This document shows, piece after piece, positions 36,984 to 46,173 of a stretch of DNA of 64,000 bases (position 1 is the first letter of the stretch; each line of letters begins with the position of its first letter). The stretch is taken from the NCBI GenBank assembly GCA_937996795.1, contig CALKUH010000067.1, positions 62,001 to 126,000 on the forward strand, in the 5' to 3' direction. Source of the stretch: an uncultured Verrucomicrobiota bacterium (GTDB taxonomy: Bacteria; Verrucomicrobiota; Kiritimatiellia; CAIVKH01). The position numbers and the translations under genes are program-made. Under the pieces are notes generated by a model. The model made no database searches and was not told the origin of the DNA. It worked only from the letters and a program-made list of their open reading frames with translations.

Positions 36984-38056
36984 CAGCGTAGCTCCTCATC
37001 AAAGCAGACGGCGACCTTACCACATTTGCCCGACGCCATCAGCGCGTAGGCTTCATCCGCCTTCTCGAGCGGGAACCGGTGTGTGACGAGCTGCTCGGGG
37101 TGGATCTTCCAGCGCACGATGCGTTCGACCAGTTCCTCCATTTTCCACGTGCTCGTGACCCAGGAGCCGTAGATGGTCTTCTGGTCGTGAATGATGTCGG
37201 GGCTGGGATTGAACGCGCAGGTCCCGCCCTCGCCAATGAACACGATCTTGCCCCACTTGCGAGTGGCTTGGATCGCCGTCAGGCGCGCCTTGTCATTCGC
37301 GGAACACTCCACCGCGCGCTCGACGCCGTGGCCACCGGTGAGCTTGCGGACCTGCGCGACGTTCTCCGGGCCCGCAGGGAACACGTCATCAGCCAGCTTC
37401 AGGTCGCGCGCGATCTGGAGTCGTTCGGGGAGGACATCGATGCCGATGATTTTCTCCGCGCCCATCGCGCGGACGAGCATGCAGGTCGCGAGGCCCACCG
37501 GCCCCAGCCCGGTCACCAGCACCGCGTCGTTGCCGCTGATGCCGATCTTTTCGAGCCCTTCGTAGACCGTGCCGAATCCGCACGCGACCTGCGCCCCGTC
37601 CGTGTAGGAGAGCGAGTCGGGCAGCAACACGAGATCCTTCTCCTCTGCGAGGATGTAGGGCGCCATGCCGCCGTCGCGCTGCCAGCCGTAGGCTTTCCGG
37701 TGTTCCTCGCTGGTGCAGGAGATCATGTAGCCGCGGCGGCAGTCGTTGCAGACGCCGCAACCGGAGATGTGGTAGACGATGACCCGGTCGCCCGTCTTGA
37801 ACCGGCGCAGGCCCGGTCCGCATGCCACAATTTGTCCCGCCGGCTCATGGCCCGCGACCTTGTTCTGGTACCCCTCGGGCCCCTTGCCGAGATGCTCCCG
37901 GTAGATGGCGCGGATGTCCGACCCGCAGATGGTGGAAGATTTGGTGCGGATCAGGACCTCGCCATGTCCGGGAGCGGGCAGGGCAACATCTCGAAATACG
38001 ACGCTGCTGTTGCCGGGCAGGTAGGCGCCCCGCATGGTTGTTGGAACGGTGTTCAT
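36983..38056 (-). CDS. Zinc-dependent medium-chain alcohol dehydrogenase
   Basis: 357 residues. Catalytic-zinc ligands are in TICGSD and GHEPAG. The structural zinc site has four cysteines (GCGVCNDCRRGYMISC). The Rossmann motif is VTGLGPVGLA with IGIDVLPERL. It oxidises a secondary alcohol or sugar with NAD(P)+. It is the first gene of the dehydrogenase-fucU-AKR operon and divergent from an AraC gene. Candidate roles are an L-fucose dehydrogenase or 2-keto-3-deoxyfuconate dehydrogenase; MDR sequence alone does not decide. TTCACCCTAGC at 38093-38103 lies 37 nt upstream of the start, at the same distance as the matching box before uxuB. Confidence 0.85.
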   Translation of the reverse strand: MNTVPTTMRGAYLPGNSSVVFRDVALPAPGHGEVLIRTKSSTICGSDIRAIYREHLGKGPEGYQNKVAGHEPAGQIVACGPGLRRFKTGDRVIVYHISGCGVCNDCRRGYMISCTSEEHRKAYGWQRDGGMAPYILAEEKDLVLLPDSLSYTDGAQVACGFGTVYEGLEKIGISGNDAVLVTGLGPVGLATCMLVRAMGAEKIIGIDVLPERLQIARDLKLADDVFPAGPENVAQVRKLTGGHGVERAVECSANDKARLTAIQATRKWGKIVFIGEGGTCAFNPSPDIIHDQKTIYGSWVTSTWKMEELVERIVRWKIHPEQLVTHRFPLEKADEAYALMASGKCGKVAVCFDEELR

Positions 38057-38092
38057 GGTGAGGACTCCCCGGGGTTGCCCTGTTTGTTGCCG

Positions 38093-38146
38093 TTCACCCT
38101 AGCCGGATGTCCGCGTGGCGTACATGTATGCGGTTGACTGCCGCAT
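38093..38146. promoter_or_regulatory. Regulatory signals between the dehydrogenase and AraC genes
   Basis: TTCACCCTAGC (38093-38103) matches TTTACCCTAGC before uxuB (34149-34159) at 10 of 11 bases, and both lie 36-37 nt from their start codons. ATGCGG-TTGACTG-CCGCAT (38128-38146) is a 6-bp inverted repeat that may bind the AraC protein encoded at 38199. Confidence 0.35.
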
Positions 38147-38198
38147 GCCAATTATTGACCCTTCCATATGCGCGCCGACGTGCGCGCGGAGGGGGTGA

Positions 38199-39086
38199 AT
38201 GAAGTTCGGACACATGAAGAGGGGCGAGGCGGTACCCTCGTTTATTTCACGGCAGGTGGAGAGCACGTCGTATTATTTCCTGTCCTCGCGGAAGGGGGCG
38301 GACGGCGGCCTGGCGGTGGTGTGCGGCGGGCGCGAGCGGTGCCGGGCGGACTACCGGATTGATCGCGCGAGCTTTCCCTACCATTCCATCGAGTTTGTGG
38401 TGGACGGGCAGGGGACGGTGGTGCTGGGCGGGCGCCGGTTCCCGCTGGGGCCGGGCATGGCGTTTGCCTACGGGCCGGGGATCCCGCATGTGATCCGGAG
38501 CAATCCGCGGGCGCCGATGACGAAGTATTTCGTCGATTTCGAGGGGCGGGCGGCCCGGGCATTCTTCCGCCGCTTGTCCTGTGCGCGTCATCCGGTGCTG
38601 GTGGCGGATCCCTCCGGCATCATCGGAGTGCTCGACGAACTGGAGCGCAGCGCGCGTACGGACGGTCCGGCGGCCTCCGGGGTGTGCGCGTTACTCCTGC
38701 GGGTGTTGGGGCTGCGGCTGTCCGGCCGCGGGGCGCGCGCGGAAGCGCGGACCGGCCGCGCGCTGGAGGCGTACCGGCGGTGCCGCGCGGTGATCGATGC
38801 GCGTCATCGTGAACTGCGCACCTTGAACGAGGTTGCGGCCGCGGCCCATCTCGCGCCGGCCTACGTCTGCCGGCTGTTCCAGCGGTATGGTGAGACGACG
38901 GCCGTGCGGCATCTGCTGCGCTGCCGGATGACGCACGCCGCGGAATTGCTGCGCAACACGAACCTGTTGGTGAAGGATGTCGCGGACCGGCTCGGGTATT
39001 CCGATGCCTTTCATTTCTCCCGCGCGTTTAAGCGTGTGTTCGGCCTTCCGCCAAACCGCTACGTGGCGACGAGCCGACGCTGGTGA
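38199..39086 (+). CDS. AraC-family regulator
   Basis: 295 residues from ATG 38199, with a GGGGG-type RBS a few nt upstream. The N-terminal cupin-like ligand domain (about 45-125) includes IEFVVDGQGTVVLGGRRFPL and GIPHVIRSN. The C-terminal double HTH (about 195-290) has LNEVAAAAHLAPAYVCRLFQ and VKDVADRLGYSDAFHFSRAF followed by GLPPNRY. It is divergent from the dehydrogenase-fucU-AKR operon and presumably activates it in response to a sugar; the inverted repeat at 38128-38146 is a candidate site. Confidence 0.87.
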   Translation: MKFGHMKRGEAVPSFISRQVESTSYYFLSSRKGADGGLAVVCGGRERCRADYRIDRASFPYHSIEFVVDGQGTVVLGGRRFPLGPGMAFAYGPGIPHVIRSNPRAPMTKYFVDFEGRAARAFFRRLSCARHPVLVADPSGIIGVLDELERSARTDGPAASGVCALLLRVLGLRLSGRGARAEARTGRALEAYRRCRAVIDARHRELRTLNEVAAAAHLAPAYVCRLFQRYGETTAVRHLLRCRMTHAAELLRNTNLLVKDVADRLGYSDAFHFSRAFKRVFGLPPNRYVATSRRW

Positions 39087-39114
39087 CCGGGGCCGGGACA
39101 CGCCGCGGGCCGCA

Positions 39115-41511
39115 TCACCGGATCAATTGCCAGTCGAGGGCCGCGCCCGCGGGCGCGGGGCCGGAAAATTCCACCGTAAATCCGTTCGCGGTCTTCTCGA
39201 TGACAGCGTCCTGCGTGAGCCAGTTCGGCTGGATGTTCAGCGCGTAGCGCGCGTCCGCCTCGGGTTGCCCGAATTGGATCGTGAATGTTTTCGCGCCCTC
39301 CGGCACGGCGACGTCCATCCCCCGCAGGTTGCGGGCGGACACCGTCGTCGCGGAAAGGCCCTCAATGCCCTGCACGGACGCAACACGGAGCGGGCTTCCG
39401 GCGATGGACATCGCGCCGCCCCGCGGGTCCACCGTCAGCGTGGTCTCGCCGCCCGCGTGCTTCCACAGGAGCGGCTGCGCACGTTCATTGGGTTGCTCGA
39501 ACAGCAGCGCCGCCTCGGTCACGTCCGCGCCGAAGCGCACGCCGGTCCCGACGACGCTGCCGATGTGGAGGCCGGTTCCGTAAAACGGTTTGCGATCCTT
39601 GCGGTTCGCGAGCGCATCGCGATTGTGGCCGCCGCCGACGAGGTTGATGCCCGCGCTCATGGAGACGGTGCCCCAGTTGATGAGTTCGATCATGCCGTGC
39701 GCCATCGTGTCGGGCACGTTGTTATACACACGCACGCGGATGGGCATGGGCAGGGCCGGGTCGGCGCCGATGGCCTGCTCAATGGGGTCGCCGGCCGCGA
39801 AATCAAACGCCGTGCCGCGGTCCGCGTTGGGCACGACGCGAATGATGCGCGGATCGGATTTCTCGGCGACGCCGTGGTCGCGGTCCTGCCAGCCGTCGCC
39901 CACATCATATGCATACGCGCCGGGGGCGATGATGTAGGAGAGCGGGCGAACGTGACCGTCCCATGTGTAGTTGTCGGCGTTGTAGAGGTTGGGTGCGCCG
40001 GCGTCGCCCGCGGCGTAGCGGATGCGCTCGATCTTGATGCGACAGGTGCCGTCGGCGTTCTTCCGGAACTGCTTGATCAGGTACCAGCGGTACTGGGTGC
40101 GCTCCATCTTGCTCTGGTACACGACGCCCAGATCCTTCGCGCCGGGCGTTAGGCACTCGCCCGCGTCGGCCACGGCGAAGAAGCGGCCCACGACATCCTC
40201 GGTCCACCCGCAGTCGGCCGATCCGATGATCGCGCCGCCGAGGTTGTTGACCCAGCCGTCGACGAGACTCGGGTAGGCCTTGTTCTGATAGACGTACTTG
40301 AACTGCCGCAGCGGATGGTCGTCCCACGTGGTAATGCTGGGCTCTTCCTCGCCGTCCTTCTTGAAGGTGTAGGAGAACTTCGCGAGGTCGATGCCGTCGT
40401 CGACAAACGCCTTCGCGTCGTACGCCGGGTTGTGGATTGTGTGGCCGCCCCAGTCCTCGGGCGGCACGATGACCACATGCCCGCCGGTGATCCACTTGTT
40501 CGAGTTCATGTTGATGATCGCGCGGGAGGTGGCGAGTTTCTGCACGTTGCACGGGCCGGGTGCGAACACGAGGGCATCGTCCGCCCAGTCGACCGACTCC
40601 ACCACGCTGTGGAACGGATCGGGGTCCTGCATCACCTCCGCGTTGAGCACCACGCCCTGTTCGTCGCCGAGCCCGCTGAACACGTCGCCCTGGTAGATGT
40701 AGTTGCCGCTGATCAGGAAGGAGTCGCCGTGCGCATACTGGCGGCGCGTGACCTGGAGCTCCATCGTCTGGTTGTCGGCATTGGCCGTGCTGCTGATGTT
40801 CATGCTGCCGGTGACGTGCTTGTTGTAGAGGATGCAGCCGGCGGGATGATCGTGTTCGAGGTCGGCGACGAGATAGTTGAGCTTGCGCTCCGCATCCCAG
40901 CCGATGGACTTCACCCAGAAGCGGTCGAACGGCGGCTGGTACGCGCCGCGCGCGCCGGTCAGGGTCAGGAATTGTCCAACGAAAATGCCGCGGATGGAGG
41001 GCACATAGATGCGGCGGTCGGCGCCTTTTTCGACGGCCTCGCTGGTCAGCTGCATGTACGAGGACGCCCCGCGCACAACGGCGTTGCGCAGGCCTTGCAT
41101 CTCGTGGGTGCCCTGGAAGGGCAGCCCGCGCGGCTGCATGTTGATCAGCCGGTAATCATACGCGCCGTACCAGCCGGTCGGGGTTCGCTGGCCGACCGCG
41201 GGGAGGTGGGTGGTTTCATAGCCTTTGCGCCGGTCGAGAATGGTCACCGTCGGCCCGCTCTCGCGGTCGTTCTGGTAGGTGTTCTGCACGACCAGTCCTT
41301 CCGGCGCGGTCGCCGGCACCACCAGCACGCCACCGCCGTTGTCGATGATCCAGCGGCAGGCCTGATCCAGCGTGGCCTGCGCCGAGGCCGCCGTGTGGAT
41401 GTCGCCGAAATCGCCCAGAGCGTACTCGCCGTTCCTCGAGACCTCAACCGCGCGCACGCTGCCGGTGAGCAGCAGCGCCGCCACTATCATCCATCTGGAA
41501 TGAAACTTCAT
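39115..41511 (-). CDS. Secreted beta-helix protein, pectate-lyase-3-like N-terminus
   Basis: 798 residues with a signal peptide (about 1-21, ending VRA). The start of the mature protein (GDFGDIHTAASAQATLDQAC followed by NGGGVLVVPA) is the typical opening of right-handed beta-helix polysaccharide-active enzymes (pectate-lyase-3 fold). The central region is long and Trp/Tyr/Asp-rich (WGGHTIHNPAYDAKAFVDDG). The C-terminal 150 residues look like a beta-sandwich. No catalytic set can be assigned. It is the last gene of the PEP-CTERM/GH42-like operon; its ATG overlaps the previous stop by 4 nt. Likely an extracytoplasmic polysaccharide lyase or glycoside hydrolase of an undescribed subgroup; this is an inference from fold and position. 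Confidence 0.6.
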   Translation of the reverse strand: MKFHSRWMIVAALLLTGSVRAVEVSRNGEYALGDFGDIHTAASAQATLDQACRWIIDNGGGVLVVPATAPEGLVVQNTYQNDRESGPTVTILDRRKGYETTHLPAVGQRTPTGWYGAYDYRLINMQPRGLPFQGTHEMQGLRNAVVRGASSYMQLTSEAVEKGADRRIYVPSIRGIFVGQFLTLTGARGAYQPPFDRFWVKSIGWDAERKLNYLVADLEHDHPAGCILYNKHVTGSMNISSTANADNQTMELQVTRRQYAHGDSFLISGNYIYQGDVFSGLGDEQGVVLNAEVMQDPDPFHSVVESVDWADDALVFAPGPCNVQKLATSRAIINMNSNKWITGGHVVIVPPEDWGGHTIHNPAYDAKAFVDDGIDLAKFSYTFKKDGEEEPSITTWDDHPLRQFKYVYQNKAYPSLVDGWVNNLGGAIIGSADCGWTEDVVGRFFAVADAGECLTPGAKDLGVVYQSKMERTQYRWYLIKQFRKNADGTCRIKIERIRYAAGDAGAPNLYNADNYTWDGHVRPLSYIIAPGAYAYDVGDGWQDRDHGVAEKSDPRIIRVVPNADRGTAFDFAAGDPIEQAIGADPALPMPIRVRVYNNVPDTMAHGMIELINWGTVSMSAGINLVGGGHNRDALANRKDRKPFYGTGLHIGSVVGTGVRFGADVTEAALLFEQPNERAQPLLWKHAGGETTLTVDPRGGAMSIAGSPLRVASVQGIEGLSATTVSARNLRGMDVAVPEGAKTFTIQFGQPEADARYALNIQPNWLTQDAVIEKTANGFTVEFSGPAPAGAALDWQLIR

Positions 41512-44500
41512 TTGAGGACCAGGGAATGCGTTGCACGGCTGCCGGTGAGCACGTCTTCCAATTCAAGGGTCCACGGGCCGCGCTGGTCGTTGAGCGCGAA
41601 GCGGATCGTATGCGAGATGGCGCCGTCTGAGGCGAGCAGCCGGCGCGTGTACTCGCGGCTGGGCTGTCCCTGCGGATCGCGCACGGTCAGGTGCAAGGCG
41701 GTCGGCATGCGCACCGGCGTGCCGTTTGCGTCGCGGACAACGGCGCTGATGTCGACGGGCAGGCCGGGGCGGGTTTCATTCGCCGTACTGACGAATTCCA
41801 ACTGAGCCGGCAGGCGCTCGGGGAAGAGGACCAGCATGCCTTCCCACTTCGGCATCGTCAGCGTGACCGTCATGACGCCACCGGTTCGGGTCGTTTCCAA
41901 AAGTCGTCCGCCGAAGACATCGAATGCGAGGCGTCCATCGTCGGGTCGTGTAAGCGTGGTGGTCACCGTGTCCTGGCGGTAGCCGAGTTCAGTCTCAAGC
42001 GCGCGCGCCGCGTCCGGTGCGGATTCCGCGCCGGCCTTCAGGCGCGCGAATTCCTCGGTGGTGTAGTTGTGCACCAGCCAGGCGCCCGGCGTTCCGTCCG
42101 CCATCGCTACGCGCCGGACCGCCATGAGCGGATCGGCGCAATCCACGGCGGGCGGCGCGAGATCGGCCAGGCCCGCGCGCACCTGCGCGATGGATTCGAG
42201 GTGGCCGTATTTATCGAGCGTCCAATCCACCGGGGTGGCGCCCTTGATCGGAATGGACGCGGCGGTGATCGTGTCCACCAGCACCCGGCCGCCGCCGGCG
42301 ATGTAGTCTTCCAGCAGGCGCACCGTGCCGGCGCGCAACCACCGCGTCTGCGCGAGCATCACCGCGCGATACCGGCGGATGCTGATGGCGTCGAGTTCCT
42401 CGGGGCTGACGGGCTCGACGTCCGCCTTGGCCATCAACAGGGTCATGAAGGGAAGCGCCAGCTCGTGGGCCGTTTCGAGCCGGTAGGTGATGGTCTCGAA
42501 CGGCACCAGCAGCGCCACGTCTTTGGGCGCGGGGCGGAGTTGTTCGAGCATCAGGCCGTAGCGGCGCGACCGCGCGCCGAAGTCCTTGAGCGCGGGCATC
42601 GCGCCCTGTTTGCGGTGGTCGTAGTTGAAGTACGAGATGCCTTGCGCGCCGCCGGCGAACATGAGCCAGAGGCTGTTGCGATGGTACGAATCGAGTTCGA
42701 ACCGGTAGCAGTCGGGCATGATCCACTGCTCGAGCTCGCGGTTCCCCATGCGGGCGGAGGCCAGCCACCAGAGATGCACCATCGGCGGCTGCCAGAAGCT
42801 GTTGTAGTAGTAGTAGAAAAGCAGGGTGAAACCGTCGGCGGCCCCGAAGTTGAACGGGGGATACTGCCCGGTGCCCATGTTCATGACCGGCCACTGCATG
42901 CCGCCGGGCACGGGGCCGACCTTGCCGGTGCCGCCGCTCGCGGACTCCATCGCCCGCGCCAGGCGCCGGCCCAGATCGCCGTACGTCTCGCTCCAGTAGC
43001 GGGCCAGCAGCATCCACGGATCATCATCGGGGATGATGCCGGGCGCTCGCGCGACGCTGATCATGCCGCGCGGGTCCTCCGTGCCGGGCGGACGCGGCGC
43101 CTCAATCCCGTAGCGGGCGCGGAAGCCCTCGACGGCAAACCGGTTGTAGTCCAGGCCCAGCCACTGGCTGTAATCGTCCACGGTCGCCGTGCGCCGGCGG
43201 AAGGCCGGGAAGCTATTGTCGAAGGCAATGTAGCGCGTGAAATCCTCCGCTTCGGCCTGCCGCCGGAACGGGCTGGCGTAACCGCGCGAGATGCGTTTGT
43301 CGCCGAGGGACAGGACGCGCATCACGCCGCCCGTGCTGCCGAGGCGGGCGTCGTCGTAGCCCGGCGGATGCGGAACATTGTCGCTCGATCCGTGCTGGCG
43401 GCTCGAGAAACTGAAGCCGTACCACAAGGCGAGGTCCCGGCCCAGCGGGCGGGAGTCATCCGAGAACATCGGCTGGAGATGGTGCGCCGCCAGATCGTCC
43501 AGCAGGTGTTCGGTCCGGTTCTGCTTCGGGGAGGAGTCGCACCAGATCCCGACATACGTGCCGCCGTGATCGGGCGGCGGCGCGATGCGCAGTTCGCGCG
43601 TCAGCGCCAGCGTTTTGCCGTTCACCTCGAGGTCCAGCGTCACCGTGTAGCGGCCCATCCGCAATCCGGCCAGGTCAACGTGGCCGACCAGGTGCTCGCG
43701 TTCATCCGTCCCGATGGACACGGAGGCCGCTCCACCGGCCAGCAGTTGATCCGCCTCGCGCAGCGCAAAGCGGACCTGCGCTTCCTGCACCGACGGGTCC
43801 AGCGCGCGGATCCGCAGGTTCAGGGGCACCACCTCGCCGCGCTGGTAGACGAAGCGCTGGTCCTTCGCGCCGAAGCGCAGCGCGGCTTCCAGCGGGACGG
43901 GCGGGGCGGGCAGGGGCGCGGCCTCCGGCACGGTGACCGGGGCGCCCGAGTAACGCGCGAGGCGATACAGGTTTGCCAGGCGGGAGGTGTGGGACGGCTC
44001 GGCGCCGTCGGGCACGAAGATGAAGCCGCTCAGCGGAGCGTCCGGCCGCAGGTTGACCAGGCCGACCCCGCAGTAGTTGCCCGTCGAGTCGGTGACGAAC
44101 GGCACCGTCACGCTGCGGGTGTGGACCGGGCGCGACAGCGTGAACGCGTGTTCGAGGCCCCAGTCCTCTCCCGCTCCCGTGAGTTGGGCCGGGCCGGGCA
44201 GGCCGTAGAACGTCTCGCGGTCGGAGGTGAGCCCGAGCATCTGCTCGCTCGCGGTGGTTCCGTAGGTGAAGAGCGGACCTTTCACGCCCTGCGCCACATA
44301 CAGGGGCACGTTGGCCAGCCAGACGACGCGTCCGCCGGCGCGCAGGTAGTGCGCGAGCAGGCAATCGGCGAACGGCGGATAGACAATGGAGGAAGGCACC
44401 GAGCCCATGGTGAAGATGATCGAGGTGCCGATCCCCAGGTCGCCGGTGGACCGGGCTTTGAGCCAGGCTTCGGTTTCCTCCGCCGTCTTGGCCGGCAACC

Positions 44501-45122
44501 CGCGCCGCGTGAAGAACGCCGTCACGCCGGCGGCATCCTGGACCCAGTGGGAGTCGTAGGCGGGATCGAAATACACCACCGTTTCGCGAATGGCGCCGCG
44601 CGCGAGATCGGCCTGCGTGGCCGCCGTCCCCGTGGCTTCCGCGCCGCCCGGCGCCGGCCGCTGGGGATCGACGCCGTAATAGCCCAGACGTGCAAAACTC
44701 TCCCGGGCCGTGTCCCACGCCTGCTGCTGGTCCGGTGTGGCCGGCGCGATGGCGTTGGCGGTGATGGCGAACACGTCGGTCTTAACGCCCTGAAGGCGCA
44801 ACGTCAGTTCCACGGGGCCGGTGGTCTCGAACAACAGTCCGTAGAGGCCCGGTTCCGCCGCGACGCGCAGTGTGCGTTCCTGGCCGCCGCCATTTAGATT
44901 CAAGAGGCCCCGGCCGGAGCCGGTCACCTGCCATTCGTACACACCCGGCGCGAGGTTGGTGGACAGGGAATAGGTTTCGCCGGGTGTCAGCCGCCGCGCC
45001 GCGCCTTCTGCATCCGAGGTGTGTGGCGTCGTCTGTCCCGTTGCGCCTTGAATCAACAGCCAGGACAGGCACAGGGCGTGCAGGGCGAACGGGGTGGGGC
45101 GGCGGCGGGTTCTGTTTGTCAT
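41508..45122 (-). CDS. Secreted GH42-like glycosidase (large TIM-barrel protein)
   Basis: 1204 residues with a signal peptide (about 1-29, ending GATGQ). An N-terminal beta-domain and a GATase-like segment (IIFTMGSVPSSIV, LLAHYLRAGGRVVWLANVP) are followed by a beta-sandwich (about 425-520). From about 525 to 860 there is a TIM-barrel-like part (YVGIWCDSSPKQNR, HHLQPMFSDDSRPL, FELDSYHRNSLWLMFAGGAQ, GISYFNYDH). A second GATase-like domain follows (DVALLVPFETITYRL, YIAGGGRVLVDT). This order resembles GH42-type beta-galactosidase relatives. I could not assign catalytic Glu residues with confidence. It lies between the PEP-CTERM gene (94 nt upstream) and the beta-helix gene (4-nt overlap). Substrate unknown. 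Confidence 0.55.
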   Translation of the reverse strand: MTNRTRRRPTPFALHALCLSWLLIQGATGQTTPHTSDAEGAARRLTPGETYSLSTNLAPGVYEWQVTGSGRGLLNLNGGGQERTLRVAAEPGLYGLLFETTGPVELTLRLQGVKTDVFAITANAIAPATPDQQQAWDTARESFARLGYYGVDPQRPAPGGAEATGTAATQADLARGAIRETVVYFDPAYDSHWVQDAAGVTAFFTRRGLPAKTAEETEAWLKARSTGDLGIGTSIIFTMGSVPSSIVYPPFADCLLAHYLRAGGRVVWLANVPLYVAQGVKGPLFTYGTTASEQMLGLTSDRETFYGLPGPAQLTGAGEDWGLEHAFTLSRPVHTRSVTVPFVTDSTGNYCGVGLVNLRPDAPLSGFIFVPDGAEPSHTSRLANLYRLARYSGAPVTVPEAAPLPAPPVPLEAALRFGAKDQRFVYQRGEVVPLNLRIRALDPSVQEAQVRFALREADQLLAGGAASVSIGTDEREHLVGHVDLAGLRMGRYTVTLDLEVNGKTLALTRELRIAPPPDHGGTYVGIWCDSSPKQNRTEHLLDDLAAHHLQPMFSDDSRPLGRDLALWYGFSFSSRQHGSSDNVPHPPGYDDARLGSTGGVMRVLSLGDKRISRGYASPFRRQAEAEDFTRYIAFDNSFPAFRRRTATVDDYSQWLGLDYNRFAVEGFRARYGIEAPRPPGTEDPRGMISVARAPGIIPDDDPWMLLARYWSETYGDLGRRLARAMESASGGTGKVGPVPGGMQWPVMNMGTGQYPPFNFGAADGFTLLFYYYYNSFWQPPMVHLWWLASARMGNRELEQWIMPDCYRFELDSYHRNSLWLMFAGGAQGISYFNYDHRKQGAMPALKDFGARSRRYGLMLEQLRPAPKDVALLVPFETITYRLETAHELALPFMTLLMAKADVEPVSPEELDAISIRRYRAVMLAQTRWLRAGTVRLLEDYIAGGGRVLVDTITAASIPIKGATPVDWTLDKYGHLESIAQVRAGLADLAPPAVDCADPLMAVRRVAMADGTPGAWLVHNYTTEEFARLKAGAESAPDAARALETELGYRQDTVTTTLTRPDDGRLAFDVFGGRLLETTRTGGVMTVTLTMPKWEGMLVLFPERLPAQLEFVSTANETRPGLPVDISAVVRDANGTPVRMPTALHLTVRDPQGQPSREYTRRLLASDGAISHTIRFALNDQRGPWTLELEDVLTGSRATHSLVLK

Positions 45123-45216
45123 CAGCGTGTTTCCTTATTTGGCGTGCTGGAGAGACGGCCCACACCCCAAAGGCAATCTGACCAAGGGCATGGGCGCGCA
45201 GGCCCCTTCGTGCGGA

Positions 45217-46044
45217 TTACTGACGTGCGGCGCCGCGTCGCTGGAGGCGCCGCCACATCAGCAGCCCTCCGCCAAATAGCAGGAGCGCCGTCGCAGGCTC
45301 GGGAACCACGGAGACCGTCTCCACGGTCACATTGTCGAGATTCATGTCCAACGTGTTGGCGTTTGCGTAGCCGGACTGGAGGTAGATGCGCCAGTACCCG
45401 CCACTCGGCGCGTCGGGCCGGGTGAGGGCGTAGGCATTCGTGGTGGCCGAGGCGTAGTGGTACAGCGACATCTGCCAGTCGGGCGATCCGCTGTCCACGC
45501 TGGGGGCCAGGAGGCTGATCCGGTACCAGTCGCCCACCGTGATCGTTTGCAGGGCGGATGCGTTGGTGTGGCTGAGCGGAATCATGTTGAGGCTTGTGGA
45601 GGAGCCATTCGCGCTCAATTCAAAGCCGATGCCCAGCCCGGTCGTTGCGAACAGGCGAAGCGCGAACTTGTCCTGCGCCGTGTTGAGGACGCTGTTCACG
45701 CGAAGATCGAGGGTGACCATCACATTTGAAGAAGAGGTCGAGGTGAATGTTCGGCTGTAGGCGATCCGCCCATCCACCCCGTTGCTGTCGTAGAACAGCA
45801 TGCTTTGTGATCCGCCCTGCGGGCTGCCCACGCCCTCCACGCTGACATCGGTCAGGCCGTTTCCATTGAGGGAATCCCCGAAATCATTTCCCCATCCGGC
45901 GGGATCCGTCCCGAGCGCCACCCGGGGGGAGAGGTTGACCACATCGCTTTCAAAGGTGTCGCCGACCAGGAGGTCGGCCGGAGCGTCCGTGAGGAGTGCG
46001 GCGACCATCGCGGCGGTGGACAGCAGGATCGCAGAAGGTTTCAT
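45217..46044 (-). CDS. PEP-CTERM sorting-signal protein
   Basis: 275 residues: a signal peptide (about 1-23), a beta-rich lectin-like ectodomain (DTFESDVVNLSP, DKFALRLFATTG, MNLDNVTVETVS), and a classic PEP-CTERM tail VVPEPATALLLFGGGLLMW followed by RRLQRR. The PEP motif directs processing by an exosortase, which is not in this window. GGAGGA lies at a good distance from the ATG. It is the first gene of the operon with the GH42-like and beta-helix genes, behind an operator-like palindrome. It may be a surface or matrix protein presenting glycan-binding sites. Confidence 0.88.
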   Translation of the reverse strand: MKPSAILLSTAAMVAALLTDAPADLLVGDTFESDVVNLSPRVALGTDPAGWGNDFGDSLNGNGLTDVSVEGVGSPQGGSQSMLFYDSNGVDGRIAYSRTFTSTSSSNVMVTLDLRVNSVLNTAQDKFALRLFATTGLGIGFELSANGSSTSLNMIPLSHTNASALQTITVGDWYRISLLAPSVDSGSPDWQMSLYHYASATTNAYALTRPDAPSGGYWRIYLQSGYANANTLDMNLDNVTVETVSVVPEPATALLLFGGGLLMWRRLQRRGAARQ

Positions 46045-46091
46045 GGGTGATTATTCCTCCGAGCGGCACTTCGCGGGCAAGATTCTCATTA

Positions 46092-46127
46092 CTCATACGT
46101 ATTACACAGACGAAAGCTGCGGGACAA
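46092..46127 (-). promoter_or_regulatory. Promoter and operator of the PEP-CTERM operon
   Basis: CTCATACGTATTAC (46092-46105) matches the regulon palindrome CTCATACGTATGAG at 12 of 14 positions. On the minus strand TTGTCC (46127-46122), a 17-nt spacer and TAATAC (46104-46099) read as -35 and -10, so the operator covers the -10. The start codon is 48 nt downstream of the operator. Confidence 0.6.
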
Positions 46128-46173
46128 GCATAATTGGGCGAATTCTTTTCCGCGCGCGGGGGTAGGCGGCGGA

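Noticed and set aside
41691..44897. 1068-residue plus-strand frame
   Set aside because: Antisense of the GH42-like gene, with low-complexity Arg/His/Gly/Ala sequence and no motif.
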